From Pedobacter sp. HDW13 (lineage in GTDB: Bacteria; Bacteroidota; Bacteroidia; Sphingobacteriales; Sphingobacteriaceae), in the NCBI RefSeq assembly GCF_011303555.1, contig NZ_CP049868.1, positions 5,394,001 to 5,458,000 of the forward strand: a DNA stretch of 64,000 bases, in the 5' to 3' direction. How positions within the stretch are numbered: position 1 is the stretch's first letter; the number at the start of each line of letters is the position of its first letter. The position numbers and the translations under genes are program-made. Of the stretch, positions 46,603 to 53,884 are shown piece after piece. The notes below the pieces were generated by a model that did not search any database, had not been told where the DNA came from, and saw only the letters and a program-made list of their open reading frames with translations.

Positions 46603-47574
46603 ATGGAAATCCAAACGCACTCCGTCAAAACCATTGGTGGCTATATAGGATTACAGCTATCAAAAGGTTCAGTTTATCATCCCGGTTTAATTGCACTTAA
46701 TACGGGTAGAAATGCTTTCGAATATATCCTTAAGGTAAGAAATTATACCATGGTATACCTTCCTTATTACACCTGCGAAGTATTACTCGAACCCTTACAC
46801 AAACTCAACATTGCCTACAAGTTTTATCACCTCGATGAAAATCTTGATCCGATAATAGATTTTGATATACCCACATACAGCTGTTTATTATATACCAATT
46901 ATTATGGTTTAAAAACAGAAACAGTTAGGCGCTTAACAAAAGAGATCAGCAACCTGATTATTGATAATGCACAGGCTTTTTTCTGCAAACCGATAGCCAA
47001 TGCCGATACTTTTTATTCGTGCCGCAAATTTTTTGGCGTACCAGATGGTGCTTACCTTAATATTGCAACGCAGATTAATCTAAACTTAAACCAGGACCAA
47101 TCTATTGATCGTTTTTCACATCTGATCAAGAGTATCGATATCAATATAGAAGAAGGTTATGGCGATTATATAGAGAATAATAAAGGGCTGTGTAACAACG
47201 ACATTAAAACAATGTCGGCATTAACCACAAATATGCTTTCGGGTATTGATTATGAAGCTTGTGCTGCTATAAGAAGAGAAAACTTTGCTTTTTTAGCCGA
47301 ACATCTGGCTGATAAAAACCTGTTGTCTTTAAAATTATCTGCCAGTGATGTTCCCATGGTATATCCGTTTTTAAACGATAATACAACAATTAAACAAACA
47401 CTCATAAAACAAAAAATATTTGTAGCCACCTACTGGCCAAATGTTTACGATTGGGCCAGTGCCGATAGTTTTGAATATTTTCTGGCGCAGAACCTGATTG
47501 CACTACCCATTGATCACCGTTACGGGCTAGACGATATGCGTATTCTGGTAAATGCTTTAAAACCGCTAATATGA
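46603..47574 (+). CDS. Divergent PLP-dependent aminotransferase-fold protein
   Basis: A 323-residue protein resembling the DegT/class V fold: ALNTGRNAFEYIL near the start, YLPYYTCEVLLEPL, LIIDNAQAFFC (the Asp position that contacts the PLP ring) and YSCRKFFGVPDGAYL, where the Lys would bind PLP. The rest has diverged from typical nucleotide-sugar aminotransferases. It lies 11 bp after the PhyH gene and overlaps the GNAT gene by 4 bp, so the three work together. Substrate unknown. Confidence 0.65.
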   Translation: MEIQTHSVKTIGGYIGLQLSKGSVYHPGLIALNTGRNAFEYILKVRNYTMVYLPYYTCEVLLEPLHKLNIAYKFYHLDENLDPIIDFDIPTYSCLLYTNYYGLKTETVRRLTKEISNLIIDNAQAFFCKPIANADTFYSCRKFFGVPDGAYLNIATQINLNLNQDQSIDRFSHLIKSIDINIEEGYGDYIENNKGLCNNDIKTMSALTTNMLSGIDYEACAAIRRENFAFLAEHLADKNLLSLKLSASDVPMVYPFLNDNTTIKQTLIKQKIFVATYWPNVYDWASADSFEYFLAQNLIALPIDHRYGLDDMRILVNALKPLI

Positions 47575-48065
47575 ACACTCCAATTTACATAAGGCCATTA
47601 GAATTAAAAGATGCCGATGTATCTTATAAATGGCGTAACGACCCTGAAGTATGGTCGTACACAAAATTTGTTTTAAGAGATCCGGTTACGGTAGAGGTGG
47701 AAACAGCCTGGCTTGCCAATAAAATGAAGGCCGTTAACGAAAAACGCTTCGCCATTTGCATTAAAGATACAAACGAATATATCGGCAACATTCAATTGCT
47801 TGATATTAAAAATGATACTGCAGAATTTCACATTTTTATTGGTGAAAAAAAATACTGGGGAAAAGGCATAGGTTACAGTGCATCTGTAATGCTCTTAAAA
47901 TATGCCTTTTATAACCTTAACCTTAAACATGTTTTTTTAGAAGTACATGCCGATAACCTGGCTGCTTATGCCATTTACAGAAAAGTAGGTTTCGAGCGTG
48001 TTTCACAAGAACATGATTTTATAAAAATGGTCATAAACTCATCGGTTTTACTGACCGTTAATTAA
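47571..48065 (+). CDS. GNAT family N-acetyltransferase (RimJ/RimL-like)
   Basis: A 164-residue acetyltransferase: IRPLELKDADVSYKWRNDPEVWSY, acetyl-CoA-binding IGEKKYWGKGIGYSASVMLL (the Q/RxxGxG/A pattern as KGIGYS) and LEVHADNLAAYAIYRKVGFE. It is of the type that acetylates amino groups on nucleotide-linked amino sugars (PseH-like) or proteins. Beside two aminotransferase-type proteins, N-acetylation of an amino sugar is likely. Confidence 0.85.
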   Translation: MNTPIYIRPLELKDADVSYKWRNDPEVWSYTKFVLRDPVTVEVETAWLANKMKAVNEKRFAICIKDTNEYIGNIQLLDIKNDTAEFHIFIGEKKYWGKGIGYSASVMLLKYAFYNLNLKHVFLEVHADNLAAYAIYRKVGFERVSQEHDFIKMVINSSVLLTVN

Positions 48066-48088
48066 TCTACCAACCTAATAAGCTCCAA

Positions 48089-49126
48089 ATGAGAAAGATT
48101 ATTACCATTAATGAAAAGCAAGAGTGGACAGATTATGTGAAGCGTGCGCTGCATTACGATTTTTATCACACCTGGTATTACCATTCGTTAGATAAAAGCG
48201 GTTTGCCCATACTCTTTGTTTACGAGGAAAACGAAAATTATATCGCTTTTCCACTTTTAAAACGAAACATACCCGGATCTGACTTTTTTGATTTTACATC
48301 CGTTTACGGATATACAGGGCCCGTTTCTAACATGGATTTTAAATCACTCGACGATGATTTTATGGAACGGTTTAAAGCTTCTTTTATAGCTTATCTGCAA
48401 ACCGGTCAAAATGTTACAGTATTCTCGCGTCTGCATCCTTTCTTCGATCAGGAAAGATTGATGGAAAAGTTTTCAGGCGTGCATGCAAACGGAAAAACTG
48501 TAGCCATTGATTTAACCACAACTATAGAAAGTCAGCGAGCGGGTTACCGAAAGAGTGTTAAAGAGAAGATAAGGCGCTTAAGAAAACGTGATTATGAGGT
48601 AAAAATCTCTACCGATATTAATGATGCCGTTATTTTCTCTGAAATATATACCGAAAACATGCAGCGGATTGGCGCTAAGGATAGTTACCTTTTTAACCAC
48701 GCTTATTTTGTTGCTTTGCTTACTTCTGATGAGTTTGACAGTAAGCTGTTTATGGTATATAAAGATGGTATTGCCATTTCGGGAGCCATTGTGGTTTGTA
48801 CAAAAGAAATTATGCAGGTACACCTGCTGGCCACCCGTACCACTTATTTATTCGAATCGCCTGCTAAACTGTTAACTGATGAAATTACCGTTATAGGCAG
48901 GCAACTAGGTTATAAATATTTTAACCTTGGCGGTGGTGTTAATTTTAAGGAAGACACCTTGTTTGGCTGGAAAATGGGTTTTTCTAACTTATGTTTCGAA
49001 TTTAACAGCTGGAGATACATTGCCAATAACGAATTATACAATACTCTTTTAAACGAACGATCCCTTGATCCTTACTCTAACATTGATTTTTTTCCACTCT
49101 ACCGTAGTCCCGTAATTGCTTCATAA
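48089..49126 (+). CDS. FemAB/BioF2-like GNAT-fold aminoacyl- or acyltransferase (copy 1)
   Basis: A 345-residue protein of the FemA/B-like (Acetyltransf_6) group: VYGYTGPVSN near residue 72, SRLHPFF, KSVKEKIRRLRKRDYEV (positively charged helix), and YFNLGGGVNFKEDTLFGWKMGFS, the typical C-terminal motif. FemAB enzymes transfer amino acids from aminoacyl-tRNA; relatives in exopolysaccharide loci (PEP-CTERM/EPS FemAB) may attach amino acids to sugars. It is a tandem paralogue of the next gene, 23 bp apart. Confidence 0.8.
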   Translation: MRKIITINEKQEWTDYVKRALHYDFYHTWYYHSLDKSGLPILFVYEENENYIAFPLLKRNIPGSDFFDFTSVYGYTGPVSNMDFKSLDDDFMERFKASFIAYLQTGQNVTVFSRLHPFFDQERLMEKFSGVHANGKTVAIDLTTTIESQRAGYRKSVKEKIRRLRKRDYEVKISTDINDAVIFSEIYTENMQRIGAKDSYLFNHAYFVALLTSDEFDSKLFMVYKDGIAISGAIVVCTKEIMQVHLLATRTTYLFESPAKLLTDEITVIGRQLGYKYFNLGGGVNFKEDTLFGWKMGFSNLCFEFNSWRYIANNELYNTLLNERSLDPYSNIDFFPLYRSPVIAS

Positions 49127-49149
49127 TTAATTATTTAATTTTTTATTAT

Positions 49150-50214
49150 ATGGTTATGCTGATCGAAAATAATGCTACAGGCACAACTTTGCAATTAACT
49201 TTACAGCAAAAAGTTGATTGGATAAAGTATGTGGAGCTTGCCGCCGATTACGATTTCTATCACAGTTGGCAGTATCACTCTATGGCCGAAAATGGAACTC
49301 CCATTTTATTTGTTTATGAGGAAGCAGGTAATTTTATTGCACTGCCACTGCTCGACCGCCCAATTGCCGATACCATTTACAGGGATTTGCATTGCGTTTA
49401 CGGTTATTCGGGGCCAATTTCTAACCTTAAGTTTGAACAACAACCTGAAGGCTTGAAAGATAATTTTTTAAAGGCGTTTTTAGCGTTCCTGCACCAGGGT
49501 AAATATGTTTCTGTGTTTTCAAAGCTACACCCGTTCTTTAAACAGAACGAGCTGCTGCAAAGAATCGAGGGATTGTATGAAAATGGAAAAACCATTGCCA
49601 TTAACCTGCAGCAAACTGCCGAAGAACGGCGTAAACAATACAGAGGGACTACTTTGGATGGTATTAAGAAATGCCGCCGCATAGGCTATACCTTACGCGA
49701 AAGCAGAGGGCAGGAAGATATTGCAGCATTTACCCAATTATACAAAGCCAATATGGGCCGCATTAGTGCCGCCGATTTTTATCTGTTTGATGAAGCTTAT
49801 TTTACACAAATGATCAATTCAACAGAATTTGATTGTAAACTGGTATTGGTTTGTTTAGACGATGAAATAGCCTGTGGAAGCATTATTACCTGTACAAATG
49901 GCATTATTCAGGGGCATTTAATTGCAACCAATGCTAACCACCTCAAATATTCGCCAGCAAAGTTTCTCGTTGATGAAGTAAGTGAGCTTGGCAGAAAATG
50001 GAACATGAAATATTACCATTTAGGTGGAGGCCTGGGCTTTAAAGAAAACTCGCTTTTTGAATGGAAACTAGGCTTTTCGAACCTGGTTCTAGATTACTAC
50101 AGCTGGCGTTACATTGCAAACGAACCTGTTTATAACCAGCTGGTCGAAAAATCAGGCATCGACATCCAGGATACTACCGACTTTTTTCCCCTATACCGAA
50201 TGACCCCTCAATAA
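49150..50214 (+). CDS. FemAB/BioF2-like GNAT-fold aminoacyl- or acyltransferase (copy 2)
   Basis: A 354-residue paralogue of the preceding protein, sharing the same landmarks in the same order: YDFYHSWQYHS, ILFVYEE, VYGYSGPISN, SKLHPFF, YYHLGGGLGFKENSLFEWKLGFSNL, SWRYIAN and DFFPLYR. It has a short extra N-terminal segment. The two copies have clearly diverged, so they probably act on different donors or positions. Two adjacent ATGs near 49150 and 49156 are possible starts. Confidence 0.8.
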   Translation: MVMLIENNATGTTLQLTLQQKVDWIKYVELAADYDFYHSWQYHSMAENGTPILFVYEEAGNFIALPLLDRPIADTIYRDLHCVYGYSGPISNLKFEQQPEGLKDNFLKAFLAFLHQGKYVSVFSKLHPFFKQNELLQRIEGLYENGKTIAINLQQTAEERRKQYRGTTLDGIKKCRRIGYTLRESRGQEDIAAFTQLYKANMGRISAADFYLFDEAYFTQMINSTEFDCKLVLVCLDDEIACGSIITCTNGIIQGHLIATNANHLKYSPAKFLVDEVSELGRKWNMKYYHLGGGLGFKENSLFEWKLGFSNLVLDYYSWRYIANEPVYNQLVEKSGIDIQDTTDFFPLYRMTPQ

Positions 50215-50246
50215 TCTACAATTGCTTTATTTAATGATTCTCAGTT

Positions 50247-52175
50247 ATGAAAAAGTTCTTCTTCCCCGACAAGGCGCACTCTAGATGGTTAATTTTACTC
50301 ATCGACCAGATGATTGTTATCTGGACCTTGTTTATATCTATTTTATTAACGCACACCCTAAATTACCAGGAAATTTTTAACGCCAGTAATTTCATGTATG
50401 TAGCGCTTTACTGCGCCATTGCAGCAGGCGTTTTTATTACACTACGCATCCATACCGGTATTATCCGGTACTCTAATACCGAAGATATTTTACGGGTATT
50501 TTTGGCAGTTTTTGTTACCAGTTTGCTTTTCATCAGCGTAAATAAAATCCTTTCGCAAAGATTTCAGTTGCTTTGGAGCCAAATGGATAAAGCATTGATC
50601 CTGAATTTCTTTATTTCCTCATCGCTGCTCATTCTAATGCGTACACTGGTTAAAGGAGTATTTTACTTTTTTAAAGAACTTAAATCAGAAACAAAAGAGA
50701 ATATCCTCATCTACGGAGCCGAGAAAAAAGCCATTCTAATCAAAAATGCCATCGAACAAAATGAAGATTCGAACCTGAATATTGTTGGCTTTATTGATGA
50801 TAACCGCGACCGTGTAGATAAATACCTCGAACAGAAAAAAGTTTACCATTCCTGCTCGGTTGAGCTTTTAAAAGAAAAACATGGTATTAAAAAAATATTG
50901 TTTGCCGAAGATGCTTTAAATACCTTAAACAAAAAGAAAATTATCGATATCTGCGTTAACCAGGGCATTAAAGTAATCATGGTACCGCCATCTGATAAAT
51001 GGCTCTACGGTAAGCTCGATTCGCACCAATTGAGGGATTTAAAAATTGAAGACCTTTTAGAACGCGAACCAATTAAGCTAAACAAAAAGAATATTCTCAA
51101 AGATTTATCGGGTAAATGCATTTTGGTTACCGGCGCTGCGGGATCAATTGGATCAGAAATTGTTAGGCAGGCTTTACATTATAACCCTAAAATGGTTATC
51201 CTTTGTGATCAGGCTGAAACACCCTTGCACGACCTGAAATTAGAGCTTGAAGATAATTTCCAAGCAGCCCATATAAAAATATTTATGGCCAATGTGCAGA
51301 ATATAAACCGCATCCGTACGCTGTTTGAGTTGTATAAGCCTGAAATCGTTTTCCATGCTGCGGCTTATAAGCATGTACCTATGATGGAGGATAATCCGGC
51401 AGAAGCTGTTTTAACCAACGTTTTAGGCACCAAAAACATGGCTGATGTGGCATTGGAGTTTGGAGTAGAAAAATTTGTGATGATATCGACCGATAAAGCG
51501 GTTAAACCCACAAATGTTATGGGCGCTTCAAAACGTCTGGCCGAAATTTATATCCAATCGTTAAACAGTCCCGAAACTTTGCCAAGTGGCGAAATTACTA
51601 CACATGCCGCTCGCACACGCTTTGTAACTACCCGTTTTGGTAATGTATTGGGTTCTAACGGTTCGGTTATCCCGAGGTTTAAAAGCCAGATTGAGCGCCG
51701 TGGACCAATAACGGTTACCGATCCGGAAATAACCCGTTATTTTATGACTATACCCGAAGCCGTGCAACTGGTAATGGAAGCCGGGGCCATGGGCAAAGGT
51801 GGCGAGATCTTCTTATTTGATATGGGTAAACCGATTAAAATAGTCGATTTGGCAATCAATATGATTAAGCTGGCCGGTTTAACCCCGTATAGCGATATCG
51901 ATATCGTTTTTACTGGTTTAAGGCCGGGAGAGAAGCTATACGAAGAACTGCTGTTAATGGAAGAGGAAATTATGGCTACACACCATCCTAAAATTAAAAT
52001 TTCGCAAAAAGTAGCCTATAATTACCTGTACGTAAATCAGATTATTAAAGATCTGATTGTATTAAATAATGATGGAAACGACCTGAATATGGTAAAGAAA
52101 ATGAAGGAAATTATACCTGATTATATCAGCAACAATTCGCGCTACGAAGAGCTTGATTTACTGGTTGCCAACTAA
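50247..52175 (+). CDS. CapD/WbpM/FlaA1-like UDP-N-acetylglucosamine 4,6-dehydratase, membrane form
   Basis: A 642-residue protein. Residues 1-130 have four hydrophobic helices; residues about 145-270 form a first Rossmann domain (ILIYGAEKKAILI); the second (from about 290) holds the NAD motif LVTGAAGSIGSEIV. The catalytic region reads STDKAVKPTNVMGASK: as in WbpM, Tyr is replaced by Met before the conserved Lys (about residue 429). It dehydrates UDP-HexNAc to the 4-keto-6-deoxy sugar, the substrate of the DegT aminotransferases. Last biosynthetic gene of the locus. Confidence 0.93.
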   Translation: MKKFFFPDKAHSRWLILLIDQMIVIWTLFISILLTHTLNYQEIFNASNFMYVALYCAIAAGVFITLRIHTGIIRYSNTEDILRVFLAVFVTSLLFISVNKILSQRFQLLWSQMDKALILNFFISSSLLILMRTLVKGVFYFFKELKSETKENILIYGAEKKAILIKNAIEQNEDSNLNIVGFIDDNRDRVDKYLEQKKVYHSCSVELLKEKHGIKKILFAEDALNTLNKKKIIDICVNQGIKVIMVPPSDKWLYGKLDSHQLRDLKIEDLLEREPIKLNKKNILKDLSGKCILVTGAAGSIGSEIVRQALHYNPKMVILCDQAETPLHDLKLELEDNFQAAHIKIFMANVQNINRIRTLFELYKPEIVFHAAAYKHVPMMEDNPAEAVLTNVLGTKNMADVALEFGVEKFVMISTDKAVKPTNVMGASKRLAEIYIQSLNSPETLPSGEITTHAARTRFVTTRFGNVLGSNGSVIPRFKSQIERRGPITVTDPEITRYFMTIPEAVQLVMEAGAMGKGGEIFLFDMGKPIKIVDLAINMIKLAGLTPYSDIDIVFTGLRPGEKLYEELLLMEEEIMATHHPKIKISQKVAYNYLYVNQIIKDLIVLNNDGNDLNMVKKMKEIIPDYISNNSRYEELDLLVAN

Positions 52176-52301
52176 TTACCGCAACGTTAAAACAGTAAGT
52201 ATATTTTGCTTTTGTTAACAAAAATTTTATTAAATTGCAGTAACATAGTCGTCCCCGATGTTGATGGAATTTAAATATTGTTTTAAATTAAATTAACCGC
52301 T

Positions 52302-52718
52302 ATGAGTTTAAATGTAGGCCAGGTTCTGGAGCGCGTTGTGCGCCGGGACCGTATGGGAATAAGTGAATTATCCCGTAAATTAAATGTAAGCAGGAGAACA
52401 ATTTACAATTGGTTCGATCAGAAAAGCCTTAACCCCGAAATCATCTGGAAAGTAGGAAGTGTAATCGGTCATGATTTTTCGGTAGAACTGCCTGAAACTT
52501 TTGCGAAGACAAGCAGCAACATTCGTGAAGCTTTTGATGCGCATACCGAAGATTTTGCCAAAGGCGATGCCAATTCGGTCTATTTCTGGATGAATAAATA
52601 CATTAAGCTGCTCGAAAAGTACAACGAAATATTAAGCCATACCAATTTGGAGAAAACGGTTTCTGAAACAGTGGCACACCACACCATGCCGCGCAACAGT
52701 AACCGTTCCGTATCATAG
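52302..52718 (+). CDS. Small helix-turn-helix DNA-binding protein
   Basis: A 138-residue protein with an N-terminal HTH: MGISELSRKLNVSRRTIYNWFDQKSLNPEII (about residues 19-49). The rest is helical (EAFDAHTEDFAKGDANSVYFWMNKYIKLLEKYNEIL) and could dimerise. The HTH resembles XRE/resolvase-type domains. It lies 126 bp after the dehydratase gene. It may regulate the polysaccharide locus; no direct evidence. Confidence 0.75.
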   Translation: MSLNVGQVLERVVRRDRMGISELSRKLNVSRRTIYNWFDQKSLNPEIIWKVGSVIGHDFSVELPETFAKTSSNIREAFDAHTEDFAKGDANSVYFWMNKYIKLLEKYNEILSHTNLEKTVSETVAHHTMPRNSNRSVS

Positions 52719-52879
52719 GCTTAACTCCCAAATTTTCTTATTATTTACTTACTAAACCAATAACTCCTTAGGCTATACGATTCTGTAAAGGCCTCCAATA
52801 TTATTTCTTAACTCTCTAAAGCTTTACCATATAACGCTATTTATGGTAATGGATTTCTATTCACTAAATTTTTGAAATC

Positions 52880-53437
52880 ATGAAAACAATTAACGCATTA
52901 ACTCTGCTATTATCTTTATTTATTTTTCAGGGTGTATATGCACAATCGCAAGTTTATGGTGGCACAGGTATTCGCTATTCGGTAGGTATCGAAACTGGGT
53001 TGGCCACTGGTTATTTAGCTAAAAAATATGAAGCACCCCTGGGCGTTTCTGCACAAGCCGAATTTCCCATCACCGAAGGTATATTGTATGCGTCGGTAAA
53101 TACCGGCTTCAACAATATCTTTGTTTCAGGTACTTATTCCCGTTTAGTAGATGATCTTCATCTGGTGCCTATTAAAACTGGTTTGAAGTATTTTTACAGA
53201 AGTAATCTTTACATACAATCAGAAATTGGCGTTTCGTTCCTCTTGAATAAAACCAATTGTGTTGAAGGTAAAAAAGCGGCATTTCTATATGCGCCGCAAT
53301 TTGGAATGATATTTTACCTCCATAACAACAATTATATCGATGCCGGCCTGCGTTGGGAGAGTAACGGCAAATACTACAAGTGCGATCACACCAATAATTT
53401 CGTAGGCTTCCGCGTTGCCTGGGGCTTCAGTCTATAA
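52880..53437 (+). CDS. Small exported outer-membrane beta-barrel-like protein
   Basis: A 185-residue protein with signal peptide (cleavage near VYAQ, residue 22). The mature part alternates hydrophobic and polar residues in strands with Gly and Tyr (YSVGIETGLATGYL, LYIQSEIGVSFLL, IDAGLRWESNG, FVGFRVAWGFSL) and ends in an aromatic-rich strand, as outer-membrane beta-barrels do. About eight strands are plausible. No family recognised beyond that. Confidence 0.6.
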   Translation: MKTINALTLLLSLFIFQGVYAQSQVYGGTGIRYSVGIETGLATGYLAKKYEAPLGVSAQAEFPITEGILYASVNTGFNNIFVSGTYSRLVDDLHLVPIKTGLKYFYRSNLYIQSEIGVSFLLNKTNCVEGKKAAFLYAPQFGMIFYLHNNNYIDAGLRWESNGKYYKCDHTNNFVGFRVAWGFSL

Positions 53438-53479
53438 CAGCTGGGATATTTAAGTAATCATCTTTAATAAGCTCTGTAC

Positions 53480-53779
53480 ATGAAAGCAAGTATACAGTAT
53501 AATACAATGAATGGGCTATGGATTCTCTTTATTGATTGTAAGTATGAGGATTCTCCTAAATACATCAGGATGATTACCAAAATTATAATCAAAATGCTTT
53601 CAGGCACCATTATTCCAGGCAATAAACGTCGGGTAAGGTCGGGGAGGCATTACCTCATTCATGAGCATGTGGTAGAGTTGCATACCGATGAGTGGTTTCC
53701 GCTGGTACTGGCCAGCGAAAGGAAAGAACTTTTAGAAGGTATTAAATCTATTTTTATGGATATGAATGGAAAAAAATAA
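53480..53779 (+). CDS. Hypothetical small protein (99 aa)
   Basis: A 99-residue, moderately basic protein without signal peptide or membrane segments. I do not recognise a family. Charged C-terminus (ERKELLEGIKSIFMDMNGKK) and a mixed alpha/beta look. It lies 42 bp after the barrel gene and a terminator overlaps its stop codon, which supports it as a real gene rather than chance. Confidence 0.5.
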   Translation: MKASIQYNTMNGLWILFIDCKYEDSPKYIRMITKIIIKMLSGTIIPGNKRRVRSGRHYLIHEHVVELHTDEWFPLVLASERKELLEGIKSIFMDMNGKK

Positions 53780-53816
53780 TGGCTGTCTCAGCTAAGTAGA
53801 AACAGCCATTATTTTA
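53774..53816 (+). terminator. Rho-independent terminator
   Basis: AAATAATGGCTGT pairs with ACAGCCATTATTT (13 bp), overlapping the stop codon of the 99-residue protein gene and followed by a T/A tract. It could also work on the minus strand. Confidence 0.75.
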
Positions 53817-53838
53817 AAAAATAGCTTAAAGAAACGGG

Positions 53839-53873
53839 AAGGTTGCTCCGCAAGGAGTGGCCTTTTCTTGTTT
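53839..53873. terminator. Second hairpin between converging genes
   Basis: AAGGTTGCTCC and GGAGTGGCCTT can pair over 11 positions (with G-T wobbles) around a GCAA tetraloop, followed by TTTTCTTGTTT. Possibly a back-up terminator. Confidence 0.4.
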
Positions 53874-53884
53874 CTGGCCATTGC

